49,981 bases of DNA from Desulfovibrio sp. (GCF_034006445.1 NZ_JAVESS010000020.1:1-49981), one strand, 5' to 3'. Shown: positions 31,211 to 41,485, counted from the first letter of the stretch. The notes: generated by a model from the letters alone, not told the origin. Numbers and translations: made by a program.

Positions 31211-34210
31211 TTACCAGTCCAGCGTGACCTTGAAGGCGCGGGCCAGGTCTTCCACGTCTTCGTTGGCAATGACGCTGTCGCCGGACTTGATGGTCAGGCG
31301 GCTGTCGGCGGTGACCACGCCCACCCGTGAGCAGAGTTGCCACTGCCCAAAGGCGTCAAAGATCATGGCCAGTTCGGGCTTGACGCTCACAAGCAGGCGG
31401 CTGGCGCTTTCGCTGTACAGCAGTTCTGTCTTGTTCATGCACTGCAGGGCGTGTACGGCGTCCAGGTTGAGTTCCGCGCCCAGGCGGCCGCCGATGCACA
31501 TTTCAGCCAGGGCCACGGCCAGGCCGCCGTCAGAGCAGTCGTGGCAGGCAGAGATGGCCCGCTGGCCCATGAGGGCGGAAACCGCGCGGTAGCGCGCCAT
31601 GGCGGAGGCGGCGTCCACATGGGGCACATGGCCGCCCTTGAGGCCCAGTTCGTCAGCGGCCTCGCTGCCCGCCATTTCGTTCCAGGTGCCGCCCAGCAGG
31701 TAGATGTAGTCGCCGGCTTTCTTGAAGTCCGACGTCTGGGTGGCCGTGACGTTGCGGATGACGCCAAGCACGGAGAACAATACCGTGGGCGGGATGGAAA
31801 TGCGCTCGCCGCCGCCGGTGTAGTCGTTCTTCATGGAGTCCTTGCCGGAAATGCAGGGCACGCCGAAGGCAAGGCTGAACTGGCGCAGGGCGCGGCAGGC
31901 GCGCACAAGCTGTGCCAGTTTGTAGCGTCCGTCAGGATTGGAGGGGCTGACCACTGGGTCGCACCAGCAGAAGTTGTCCACCCCGGCCAGGGCGTCGGGG
32001 TCCGCGCCCACGGCCACGGCATTGCGTATGGCCTCGTCCATGGCGTTGGCCATCATCCAGTAGGTGTCGTAATCACTGAACTTGGGGCAGATGCCGTGGG
32101 AGATCACAAGCCCGGCGTCGGATTCCAGCAGGGGGCGCAGCACGCCCGCGTCAGCCGGGCCGTCGCGCTTGACGCCCACCAGCGGCTTGATAACGCTGCC
32201 GCCGCGCACTTCGTGGTCGTACTGGCGGATGATGTATTCCTTGGAGCAGATGTTGAGGCGGCTCAGCATGCGCTTGAGAAAAGCGCCCTGATCCGCGTCG
32301 GCCACATCCACGCTGATTTCCTTGATTTCAGGAGTCTTCCACTCGGCTTCCAGCTCAAGCTGCGGCACGCCTTCGTGCATGAACTGCATGGGCATGGAGG
32401 CCACGATGCGGTCATTGTAGCGCACCTCGAAGTAGCCGGATTCGGTGAACGTGCCAAGGGCCGTGGCTTCCACGTCCATGCGGGCGGCCAGTTCCATGAA
32501 TTCGTCCAGCTTTTCGGGCGGCACGGCCAGGGTCATGCGTTCCTGCGCTTCGGAGAGCAGGATTTCCCAGGGGCGCAGTCCGTCGTACTTGAGGGGGGCC
32601 TTGGCTATGTCCAGCACGCAGCCGCCCGTGTCTTCGGCCATTTCGCCCACGGAAGAGGACAGACCGCCAGCGCCGTTGTCGGTAATGGCGTGGTAGAGGC
32701 CAAGGTCGCGGGCGCGCATGATGAAGTCGTACATCTTGCGCTGGGTGATGGGGTCGCCGATCTGCACGGCAGTGGCAGGGGAGCCTTCGTGCAGCTCTTC
32801 GGAAGAGAAGGTGGCCCCGTGGATGCCGTCCTTGCCGATGCGTCCGCCGGTCATGACGATGAAGTCGCCGGTTTCGGCCTTCTTGAACCAGCCGGGGCGG
32901 CCGTGTATTTCGGCAGGAATCACGCCGACAGTGCCGCAGTAGACCAGCGGCTTGCCAAGATAGCGTTCGTCAAAGACCAGGGAGCCGTTGACCGTGGGAA
33001 TGCCGGACTTGTTGCCGCCGTGCTCCACGCCTTCGCGCACGCCTTCCAGCACGCGGCGGGGGTGCAGCAGGCGCGGGGGCAGGGCCTTGTCGTGGAAGGG
33101 CGAGGCAAAGCAGAACACGTCCGTATTGCAGACAAGTTCCGCGCCCATGCCCGTGCCCATGGGGTCGCGGTTGACGCCCACAATGCCCGTGAGCGCGCCG
33201 CCGTAGGGGTCAAGGGCCGAAGGGCTGTTGTGCGTCTCCACCTTGATGCAGGCGTCGTAGCCGTTGATAAAGGCGATGACGCCCGCATTGTCCTTGAACA
33301 CGGACTTGCAGTAGTCATTTTCGCCCATGCGCTCGCGCAAAATGGCCGTGGCGTCGCGGATGCAGGTTTTGTACAGGTTGTCCACCACTTCGTGGCGGTT
33401 CGTGTCCGCATCGGTGTAATTGATGCGCGAGGCGAAAATCTTGTGTTTGCAGTGCTCGGACCAGGTCTGGGCCAGCACTTCCATTTCCACGTCAGTGGGG
33501 TCGCCGGGCAGGCCCAGGGCCTTGCGGCGCTCCACTTCGTCGGGGGCGGTGAACTGCTCGCGGATGCTGTGCATTTCCTTGAGGTTCAGCGCCCAGGTAT
33601 TGGCGCGGCTGGCCTGGGTGAGGTCGTCGTCGCTCATGCCGGACAGGGTGATGGTGTCCACCGTGTCATTGGCCTCGCCGGTGACCTGCGCGGCCTGCGC
33701 ATCAAAGCCGGGGCTGGCCTGCCATTCTTCACGGCTCTTGATGCGGTAGCGCTGGATGAGCGTGTTGCAGAGCAGGTCGCGGGCCAGCATGTCCACCTGT
33801 TCGCGGGTCAGGGGAGCGGCGGGATCATTGACGATGCGGTGCTGCACGGCGGTGTAGACGCGCAGGCTGTCACGCGGGATGTCCAGCACCATGGCGGCGG
33901 TGTCGCGCGCGGTGCGGGCCTCGTTGTCCGTCACGCCGGGGCGAAAGCCCACTTCCACATACCAGTCCGGTTCGGGCTGGCCAGCGGGCAGAGGCTCGAG
34001 AGAAGCGGCCTGCAGGATGGGGTCATGCCAGATGCCTTCGTCCAGCAGACGCCTGACCTGGGCCTCGCTGAGGCCCTCGGCCGTAAAGACCTTGATCTGA
34101 CGCACGGAACCCGTGGAAAGGTTAAGGGCTTTGAGCAGGTGCTGGGCCGTCTTGCGACCCTGAGTATCGTCCAGTCCGGCGTGCAGGCCGGTTTCCACCC
34201 GGTAGAGCAT
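31211..34210 (-). CDS. purL: phosphoribosylformylglycinamidine synthase, PurL with N-terminal PurS-like region
   Basis: PurL makes FGAM from FGAR, ATP and glutamine-derived ammonia in purine synthesis. This 999-aa protein has an N-terminal 160-residue part that looks PurS-like (MLYRVETGLHAGLDDTQGRK and a second PurS-like WYVEVGFRPGVTDNEAR), then TWSEHCKHKIFASRINYTD, and two AIR-synthase halves ending DCSDGGLAVALAEMCIGG. It stops before any class I glutaminase domain (large PurL is about 1300 aa), so a separate PurQ is needed. It is last in an operon with polyprenyl synthase, mqnB and a UDP-sugar dehydrogenase. Confidence 0.92.
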   Translation of the reverse strand: MLYRVETGLHAGLDDTQGRKTAQHLLKALNLSTGSVRQIKVFTAEGLSEAQVRRLLDEGIWHDPILQAASLEPLPAGQPEPDWYVEVGFRPGVTDNEARTARDTAAMVLDIPRDSLRVYTAVQHRIVNDPAAPLTREQVDMLARDLLCNTLIQRYRIKSREEWQASPGFDAQAAQVTGEANDTVDTITLSGMSDDDLTQASRANTWALNLKEMHSIREQFTAPDEVERRKALGLPGDPTDVEMEVLAQTWSEHCKHKIFASRINYTDADTNRHEVVDNLYKTCIRDATAILRERMGENDYCKSVFKDNAGVIAFINGYDACIKVETHNSPSALDPYGGALTGIVGVNRDPMGTGMGAELVCNTDVFCFASPFHDKALPPRLLHPRRVLEGVREGVEHGGNKSGIPTVNGSLVFDERYLGKPLVYCGTVGVIPAEIHGRPGWFKKAETGDFIVMTGGRIGKDGIHGATFSSEELHEGSPATAVQIGDPITQRKMYDFIMRARDLGLYHAITDNGAGGLSSSVGEMAEDTGGCVLDIAKAPLKYDGLRPWEILLSEAQERMTLAVPPEKLDEFMELAARMDVEATALGTFTESGYFEVRYNDRIVASMPMQFMHEGVPQLELEAEWKTPEIKEISVDVADADQGAFLKRMLSRLNICSKEYIIRQYDHEVRGGSVIKPLVGVKRDGPADAGVLRPLLESDAGLVISHGICPKFSDYDTYWMMANAMDEAIRNAVAVGADPDALAGVDNFCWCDPVVSPSNPDGRYKLAQLVRACRALRQFSLAFGVPCISGKDSMKNDYTGGGERISIPPTVLFSVLGVIRNVTATQTSDFKKAGDYIYLLGGTWNEMAGSEAADELGLKGGHVPHVDAASAMARYRAVSALMGQRAISACHDCSDGGLAVALAEMCIGGRLGAELNLDAVHALQCMNKTELLYSESASRLLVSVKPELAMIFDAFGQWQLCSRVGVVTADSRLTIKSGDSVIANEDVEDLARAFKVTLDW

Positions 34211-34235
34211 TGGTGCTTCCTCGTGAGGTTACAGC

Positions 34236-35201
34236 TTATTTCTTTCTGTCGCGCACATAGTCGGCCATGTTGTACATGACCTTGCGCTCCGGCTTATCGG
34301 GCAGGCTGCCAAGGGCACGCCTTGCCGCGTCAAGAAAAGTGTCGGCCTGTGTGCGCACGGCGGCGTCAAAGCCCGCTTCGCGTATGCGCAGGGCAATGGC
34401 CTCGGCGTCGGCCTCGGTCATGCTCAGGCTGGTAAAGGCCACGTCAAAATCCTTGCGCTCAGCCTCGTTCAGGCTTTCACGGTAGAGGCGCAGGGGCGGG
34501 GTCAGCTTGCCCTCGCGCACGTCGCCCCCCGTGGGCTTGCCCGTGGCGCTCTCGGGGGCAAAGTCCAGCGCGTCGTCCACCATCTGAAAGGCCATGCCCA
34601 GGTTCTCGCCATAGGTGGCGGCAGCGGCCACGGCAGCGGCGTCGGCCCCGGCAGCCAGCGCGCCCATCTCGCAGGCGGCGCGGATAAGCCATGCGGTTTT
34701 GCCGCGCACCATATCTTCGTACTGTTCAGCGCTGGTGTCCACCCGGCCCTGGGACGCGATTTCAAGAATCTCACCCGCCGCCGTGCGGCTTGTGGCCTCG
34801 GAAAAGCAGCGTGAAAGGCGCGGGTCGTCCCTTTGCGCCACCAGGGCGTTGGCCCCGGACAGCAGGGCGTCGCCCGCCAGAATGACGCTGGACACGTTGT
34901 AGAGCGTGTGGGCCGCGGGTTTGCCCCGGCGGCTCACGGCATTGTCCAGCACATCGTCGTGCAGCAGGGTGGCGGCGTGCAGCATTTCAAGGGTGACGGC
35001 CAAATCCAGGATATCTTCATTGCCGTTGCCCAGCAATCGTGCTGTGAGCACGGTGAGCAGGGGCCGCAAACGCTTGCCGCCAGCCTGAAAAATATGGCGG
35101 GTTATGGGGCGGACGGGTTCGGGCAATGTGTCCACGGCCTTGTCCAGAGCGCGGTTGATGGCCGGCAGTTCCAGGGCGAGGCGTGCTTTGAGTTGAATCA
35201 T
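34236..35201 (-). CDS. polyprenyl diphosphate synthase (menaquinone side chain, IspB/HepT-like)
   Basis: This 321-aa trans-prenyltransferase builds the isoprenoid tail for menaquinone by chain-extending with isopentenyl diphosphate. Both aspartate-rich motifs are present: LLHDDVLDNA (about 80-89) and FQMVDDALDF, with GGKRLRP near residue 41. The chain length cannot be read reliably. The gene lies 8 bases after mqnB, consistent with a menaquinone role, and 25 bases before purL. Confidence 0.92.
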   Translation of the reverse strand: MIQLKARLALELPAINRALDKAVDTLPEPVRPITRHIFQAGGKRLRPLLTVLTARLLGNGNEDILDLAVTLEMLHAATLLHDDVLDNAVSRRGKPAAHTLYNVSSVILAGDALLSGANALVAQRDDPRLSRCFSEATSRTAAGEILEIASQGRVDTSAEQYEDMVRGKTAWLIRAACEMGALAAGADAAAVAAAATYGENLGMAFQMVDDALDFAPESATGKPTGGDVREGKLTPPLRLYRESLNEAERKDFDVAFTSLSMTEADAEAIALRIREAGFDAAVRTQADTFLDAARRALGSLPDKPERKVMYNMADYVRDRKK

Positions 35202-35209
35202 GTCGCTAC

Positions 35210-36042
35210 TCAGATGAGGTTAAGGGCGGGCAGCACCTGTGCCAGTGCGCGCAGGGCGCCGGGAAAATCTTTTTCTTCCCTGGCGCGCGGCCCCACCTTG
35301 TTGGACACGCTGCGTACTTCCACACAGGGAATCCCCTGGCGTGCGCAGGCATATGCCACGGCAAAGCCTTCCATATTTTCAAGATCGGCCTGATACCTGC
35401 CCCGCAGATCCGCCGCTCTGGCAAAACTGGCGCTGACGCCCGCCACGGTGAGCGAACGGCAGTCAGCCAGAGCGTCCTTGGCGCATCTGCCGCCAAAGGG
35501 GGCCAGAGCCTCCACGCCGGACAGCGTCAGGCGGTCGCGCACGGCTTCGCCCTGCGGGGGCTGCCACTGCGGAAAGCCAAAGGCCCCGGCTGTGACGCTT
35601 TGGCCATCGTGCAGACCGTATTCGGGCCAGATTTCTTCCCGAACAAGGCAGTGCGAAAGCAGGGGCCTCACTTCAAGGTCAAATGCGCCTGCCAGACCCG
35701 CGTTGAGCACCGCGCTTACGGGCGTGCCTTCGGCCGCCGCCCGGCTCAGGGCATGGCCCATGGCCAGGGCCGCGTTGATGGGGCCAATGCCCGTGATGCA
35801 GCACAGGGCGTTTCCTGCCTTGAGGCGTACCGGCCACAGCTGCATTTCGGGCCAGTCTGCGGGGGCGGCAGCTGCTCCGACTTCGCCGGAGTGGGCGGCA
35901 GCTGCGCTGGCCGCATCGGATTGGGAGTCAGCTGCGCTGCCCTTGCCGGATTGGGCGTCAGCCGTCAGAGGCGGCGCAAAGTCCGGCAAAAGGCCCGCCA
36001 GTTCCGGGCCGGTGGCGGCGCAGACAAGCAGGGTCACGCGGC

Positions 36043-36046
<4 letters not shown>
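35210..36046 (-). CDS. mqnB: futalosine hydrolase MqnB
   Basis: MqnB splits futalosine to dehypoxanthine futalosine in the alternative menaquinone pathway. This 278-aa nucleosidase has the family motifs GIGPINAALAMGHAL, NAGLAGAFD and ENMEGFAVAYAC, with SVSNKVGPR near the end. Residues about 28-65 are an Ala/Ser-rich insertion (ADAQSGKGSAADSQSDAASA and beyond) that is low complexity and not needed for the fold. Its ATG overlaps the stop of the upstream dehydrogenase by 4 bases (ATGA). Confidence 0.9.
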
Positions 36047-37356
<1,310 letters not shown>

Positions 37357-37403
37357 AATTTCATTCCTTTACAAAACAAGCTTTTTTCGTCACCAAGAAA
37401 AGC

Positions 37404-37598
37404 ATGGAATTTAATATTGAACTCTTTTTACGCGCCCTGGGTCTTGCCATCGTGCTCGAGGGCCTGTGCTGGACGTTGTTTCCCGGCGGCATGCGCCGCG
37501 CACTGCTGCAATTGCTGCCTTTGCCCGAAAGCCGCCTGCGCGTGGTGGGGCTGGCGGCTCTGGCTCTGGGCCTGCTGCTTGTACGACTTGCATCGTAG
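37404..37598 (+). CDS. DUF2065 small membrane protein
   Basis: This 64-aa protein has two predicted membrane helices (about 9-26 and 44-62) with the basic GGMRRALLQLLPLPESRLR loop between them. It matches the DUF2065 (YjeT-like) family, which has no known function. It is divergent from the UDP-sugar dehydrogenase, starting 48 bases away, and converges on ubiE. The ribosome binding site (AAGAAAAG) is weak. Confidence 0.75.
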   Translation: MEFNIELFLRALGLAIVLEGLCWTLFPGGMRRALLQLLPLPESRLRVVGLAALALGLLLVRLAS

Positions 37599-37645
37599 GG
37601 GGGCAGTCCCTCTGGCAGTCGCTTTGGCGACCGTTTTGGCGGCAG

Positions 37646-38416
37646 CTAACGCGCCTTTTCTCCCACATGCAGGCAGACGATGCCTGACGTGAGCTTTTGG
37701 TACCACGCTTTGGAAAACCCGGCCTTGCGCAGTTCCTTTTCAAGCTCAACAGCCGAAGGAAAGGCGCGGATGGTGTCGGCCAGGTAGCCGTAAGCCGCAG
37801 GGTCTTTGGAAAACAGGCGGCCAACGCGGGGCAGCAGAAAATTCAGGTACAGGTTGTAAAGGCCGCCCCAGATGCGCTCCCGCCCGGAACCGAACTCAAG
37901 AATACAGGCCCGTCCGCCGGGGCGCAGCACGCGCAGCATTTCGGCAAAAGCCGCTTCGCGCGGGATGATGTTGCGGATGCCAAAGGCTATGGTCAGGCAA
38001 TCCACCGAAGCGTCGGGCAGGGGCAGGCGCTTGGCGTCAGCCGCCACAGGCAGGATGCACCGGGCGTTTTCTCCCTTGAGCTTGCGGCGACCCTGCACCA
38101 GCATGGGCGGGCAGAAATCCAGCGCGGGCACAAGGGCCGTGGGGTGCTGACGGCGTATGGCCAGGGAAACATCCAGCGTGCCAGCGGCCAGATCCAGCAC
38201 AACACCGGTATCGCCCAGGCGAACGTTGCGGGCCAGCACCTTGCGCCAGTACTGGTCAAGGCCCAGGCTGAGAACGCGGTTCAGCAGGTCGTAAAAGCGT
38301 ACAATACGGCCAAACATGCCAGCCACGGCCACGTCATGGGCAGGCCGGGGAGCCTGTTGCGGCGCGGCTGCCGGGGCTTGCCCGTCTTCCTGCCGGAAAT
38401 GCCGAGAAGAATCCAC
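37646..38416 (-). CDS. ubiE: demethylmenaquinone methyltransferase MenG/UbiE
   Basis: This 256-aa SAM methyltransferase adds the methyl group in the last step of menaquinone synthesis. It has the UbiE motifs FYDLLNRVLSLGLDQYWRK, VLDLAAGTLDVSLAIRR (SAM site), and FGIRNIIPREAAFAEMLRVL, with EFGSGRERIW where E. coli has EFS. The start is GTG at 38414-38416, directly next to the TAA of a 56-aa gene, with AGGGA 6 bases before, so the two are translated together. The N-terminal 30 residues are Ala/Pro/Gln-rich. Confidence 0.9.
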   Translation of the reverse strand: MDSSRHFRQEDGQAPAAAPQQAPRPAHDVAVAGMFGRIVRFYDLLNRVLSLGLDQYWRKVLARNVRLGDTGVVLDLAAGTLDVSLAIRRQHPTALVPALDFCPPMLVQGRRKLKGENARCILPVAADAKRLPLPDASVDCLTIAFGIRNIIPREAAFAEMLRVLRPGGRACILEFGSGRERIWGGLYNLYLNFLLPRVGRLFSKDPAAYGYLADTIRAFPSAVELEKELRKAGFSKAWYQKLTSGIVCLHVGEKAR

Positions 38417-38587
38417 TTATTTTCCCTTGTTGTCCTGATCCGCATCAACGCCGATGGCGGCGCAAACCACCCGGTAGACCGAGGGAAAAACCTCGGCAAA
38501 GTTACCGGGGGAAACCGTGCGCGTTTCAATGAATTTGGCGGTCAGTTCCTTGGCCACCTGCAGGGCTTCCTTGCGATCCTTGTCCAT
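38417..38587 (-). CDS. 56-aa unknown protein upstream of ubiE
   Basis: I do not recognise the family of this small soluble protein starting MDKDRKEALQVAKELTAKFI. It is helix-rich, with one cysteine, and has an acidic and basic tail (VDADQDNKGK). It abuts ubiE with no spacer. A strong hairpin with eight Ts lies 70 bases before it (38656-38700). Conservation of the small gene across relatives would be the main test. Confidence 0.6.
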   Translation of the reverse strand: MDKDRKEALQVAKELTAKFIETRTVSPGNFAEVFPSVYRVVCAAIGVDADQDNKGK

Positions 38588-38655
38588 ACGGTCCTCGTGC
38601 CTTGTTACGGCCGCTTGTCGCCAGCAGCCAGGTGCTTGCGATTGCTGGCCGACGA

Positions 38656-38742
38656 AAAAAAACCCGCCCGTAGGGGAATGGCCTTGACCCACAGCGGGTA
38701 TTGCCTGGACGGGAAACGAACGGAAACTCAAGCCCCCGCCCA
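38656..38742 (-). promoter_or_regulatory. possible transcription attenuator (terminator versus alternative pairing) before the 56-aa gene and ubiE
   Basis: On the minus strand, ACCCGCTGTGGG (38689-38700) can pair with CCCCTACGGGCGGGT, followed by eight Ts (38656-38663), which is a full intrinsic terminator. The stretch GGGGGCTTGA (38728-38737) can instead pair with TCAAGGCCATTCCCC, which overlaps the terminator loop and 3' stem. The two folds exclude each other. The upstream TATATA near 38746-38752 could be the -10 box. No ligand domain of a known riboswitch was recognised. Confidence 0.4.
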
Positions 38743-39330
38743 TTTTTATATATGTGTCAGAGCATTGCTACCTTGAAACTGCTCTGGCGGCTGTGCGCGC
38801 ACATGCCTGTTGTCAGGGCGCAAGCGCCGTCTTTCCACGCGATCATGCCCGCAGCGGGGCCGCAGCGGGGCCGCAACGGCGTCGAAACGGGCGTTCCGTA
38901 ACCTTTGGGAATGCCGTTCGCAAGGGCGGTCTGCTGCGGGGAGCGATCCGGTTTCGCAGGCTGCGGCATGCTGCCATGCCCTGAGCCTTTTTTGCTGAAA
39001 CGCGGCCAGCGGCAACAGAAAAGTGCCATGACGCCGTGGTTCGGTTTCAAAGGGAAACCACGCGGCATGGATCAGCGGGCTGATGCTCCCATACTTCTGA
39101 AATCGCGCAACAGCATAAGCGTTCCGCTGCCGCTTGGCAAGCGCGGAGGCTCAGCCTGCACGGCTTTGGGGGGCACAAAGGGCTGACGGCGTGCCCGCAG
39201 CTTCGCGGAAAGGTCAGGGCAAAGCCCGGAAGCAGCCTGTCGCCGTCCAGCGCGCATCTTCGCCTGCGGCTGCCCGCGTCGCGCCGGGCGATCGCAATGG
39301 ACAGAGCCTTACCGGTGGCATGTTCCCGTG

Positions 39331-39430
39331 GCCGACAAGGCCCGGCAAGGCCCGACAAGGCCCGACAAGGCCCGAAAAGGCCCGACAAGGCCCGGCAAGG
39401 CCCGAAAAGGCCCGAAAAGGCCCGAAAAGG
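39331..39430 (-). repeat. ten-unit 10-bp tandem array
   Basis: Units of CCCGACAAGG, CCCGAAAAGG and CCCGGCAAGG follow each other exactly every 10 bases, ten in all. It lies 18 bases after the stop of the acidic protein gene. The 10-bp period is close to one DNA turn. Confidence 0.85.
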
Positions 39431-39448
39431 CCTCGCGGCGGCCCGACG

Positions 39449-41485
39449 TTATTCGTTTTCCAGCAGACGGCCAATTTCTTCGCGCAGAATGCGGGCAGCC
39501 GCAGAAGCAGCGGCTTTTTCCACCCGATCGTTAAAGTGCGGCTCCAGTTCGTCCAGCCTGCTTTCAACCGCGTCCAGCCGCGCGGAAGCGCCGTGCATGG
39601 TCAGGTTGACCGCATGCATGCGATCATCCAGCAGGCTTTCCAGCAGCGCGGGGTCTTCGTGTCCGGCAGGCGCGTCGTGGGCTTGGGCCATGGCGTTTTG
39701 GGCCTCCGCGACCGCCTTTTCAGCGGCCTGCCGGGCTGCCGTGGCCGCCGCTTCTGCCGCCGCCGTGTTTATGCAGTCCATAAGGCGCTGGTGCAGGGGA
39801 TGGTCTGTGTCAAAAAGAGCTTCAAGGGACGGCGTGCCGTCGGGCTGATCCTGCTGTTGTGCCGTGGCGCTGGCCACTGCCTGCGCGACGTTTTGGGCCG
39901 CGCTTTGGGCCGTATGAAGGGCTTCGGCGGCGGTCTGCGCCAGGCTTTCGTGAGAGGCCTGCGTCGCTGTATGCTTTTCATCCAGATCAGACTGTATCTG
40001 CTGTGCCGCCGATTTTGCCGCATCGGCTTCAGCGCGGGCCTGGTCGGCTTCGGCCCTGGCCTCGGCAACCGCCGCTTCCAGAGCCTGTACGCGATCGTCT
40101 GCCTGTTGCAGTTTTTCCGCGTACTGGTCAAGGCGCGCCATAATCTCCGTCATGTCCGGCGTGACTGTGGCCTGCCCGGCGGCGGCACTGGAGGCGTTGG
40201 CCGAAGGCGTGGCGGCACTGTCGGGGCGGGCTGCCGCGGCAACCTGGGCGGAGGGAACGGTGACCATGTTTCCTGCCAGGATGTCGTCCAGATCCACATC
40301 GGGCAGCCTGCTGCCGGACGGCTGTTCGGGCTGCTCTGCGGCAGGAGCTTCGGGCGTGGCCGCAGGATGGGCGCGATCGCGCTCTTCGGCATCGGCTGCC
40401 GCCAGAAGGGCGTCCAGATCAAATTCAAGTTTGTCGTTGGCCTTTGCCGGGTCGGCATCCGTGGGCTGGCTTGCGCCACTGGCCGCAGTTGGGGCCGGAT
40501 CCGGCAGGTTGGGATCCGCCGGTTTGACGGATGACAGCAACTGGTCAAGATCCGCAGAAAGATCATCGGCCCTGGCGTCGGGCGCACTGGCCGGAGCGGG
40601 CTGCGCCTGGGGCGCGTCCTGGGTTTTGGCCGCATCCTTGTCTGCACCATGCTCCGGCTTGTCGACCATTATGGATTGCAGCAGGACGTCCAGATCGTCA
40701 TGGAGGTCATGGGCGGGGGCGTCCTGCGCAGGGCTAGCAGCGGCCGGGGCCGCAGGCTGCGCCGGAGTTTGCGCCTGACTTTTGTCTTTGGACTGCGCCT
40801 CTTTTGCGTCGGGCTGGTTCGCGGACGGCGTCGCCTCGCGCAACAGGGACTCAAGTTCGTCGGAAATGACAGGCTCCGGCATGGTTCCGGCGGCCAGCAG
40901 ATCGTCCAGATCCGTCGAATCCTTATGGGGGGACGTGCCCGCGCCCTTGGAGGAATCTTCCGGTGCAGGGCGTGATGCGCCGTTCAGACTGCCGAGCATC
41001 TGATCCACGGCATTGTCGGTGTCTTCCGGCGAGGGCGCAGCATTTTCATGCGGGCGGGGCTGGGGCGGAATATCCAGTGAATTCAAAAGACTGTCAACAT
41101 CACCTATGCCGGGCATGTGCAATTCTTCGTGGGGGTCCACAATATGGCCGTCAGGCATGCGCACGGGCGCGTCCGAATCCGCCTGCTCCATGCCGCTCTC
41201 CGCGCTGCCGTCCCCGGCGTTGGACTGGGCGGCAGGGGCCGCCTCCGCGTCTGCGCCGCCTTCATCCTTATATTCCATCTGCGCCAGCAGGTCGTCAATT
41301 TCCGCTTCTGCAGCGACATTCTGACCGCTGTCATTCAGGCTGCGCATGTGGGTGTGCAGGTCGTCATCCTGACCGGCGGCCGGGCTTGAGGCCTCGGTAT
41401 CGGCCTCCGGAACGGCGCCTTTTTCGATAAGCTCGGTCAGGTCGATGATTTCTTCAGTGTTTTCATGGGTGTCTTGGGCAGCCAT
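39449..41485 (-). CDS. large acidic protein with repeated DLDxLL motifs and C-terminal coiled coil
   Basis: This 678-aa protein is unrecognised as a family. The first 410 residues are acidic, Ala/Pro-rich and disordered-looking. They carry nine short motifs of the form (D/E)(L/I/V)(D/E)xLL: residues 62-67 EIDDLL, 129 DVDSLL, 159 AVDQML, 192 DLDDLL, 210 ELESLL, 264 DLDVLL, 312 DLDQLL, 356 DLDALL and 398 DLDDIL. Residues about 425-510 are a long Ala-rich coiled coil. A second helical region lies at the C-terminus (SARLDAVESRLDELEPHF). No signal peptide or membrane segment is present. GAGG precedes the ATG at 41483-41485. Confidence 0.85.
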   Translation of the reverse strand: MAAQDTHENTEEIIDLTELIEKGAVPEADTEASSPAAGQDDDLHTHMRSLNDSGQNVAAEAEIDDLLAQMEYKDEGGADAEAAPAAQSNAGDGSAESGMEQADSDAPVRMPDGHIVDPHEELHMPGIGDVDSLLNSLDIPPQPRPHENAAPSPEDTDNAVDQMLGSLNGASRPAPEDSSKGAGTSPHKDSTDLDDLLAAGTMPEPVISDELESLLREATPSANQPDAKEAQSKDKSQAQTPAQPAAPAAASPAQDAPAHDLHDDLDVLLQSIMVDKPEHGADKDAAKTQDAPQAQPAPASAPDARADDLSADLDQLLSSVKPADPNLPDPAPTAASGASQPTDADPAKANDKLEFDLDALLAAADAEERDRAHPAATPEAPAAEQPEQPSGSRLPDVDLDDILAGNMVTVPSAQVAAAARPDSAATPSANASSAAAGQATVTPDMTEIMARLDQYAEKLQQADDRVQALEAAVAEARAEADQARAEADAAKSAAQQIQSDLDEKHTATQASHESLAQTAAEALHTAQSAAQNVAQAVASATAQQQDQPDGTPSLEALFDTDHPLHQRLMDCINTAAAEAAATAARQAAEKAVAEAQNAMAQAHDAPAGHEDPALLESLLDDRMHAVNLTMHGASARLDAVESRLDELEPHFNDRVEKAAASAAARILREEIGRLLENE

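Larger units (their letters stand above)
38588..39448. other. 861-base gap between the ubiE pair and the acidic protein gene
   Basis: This region holds the attenuator-like segment (38656-38742), a partial family B-like start (AGAGCATTGCTACC...TGCTCTGGCGGCTG at 38760-38792), GC-rich hairpin-forming sequence, and a 10-bp tandem array (39331-39430). No protein gene with believable composition was seen. Confidence 0.5.

Noticed and set aside
31337..34279. A 980-codon open frame on the plus strand opposite purL
   Set aside because: It has Gly/His/Ala/Val-rich composition and no recognisable domain, and mirrors a clear purL on the other strand. High-GC codon use keeps the antisense frame open.
39183..39247. 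A resemblance to SRP RNA domain IV (GGTCAGG...GGAAGCAGCC) inside a GACGGCG/CGCCGTC stem
   Set aside because: The conserved GTCAGG.CCGGAAGG.AGCAGCC pattern is not met: the tetraloop and flanking G pairs are missing. An Rfam RF00169 search would decide.
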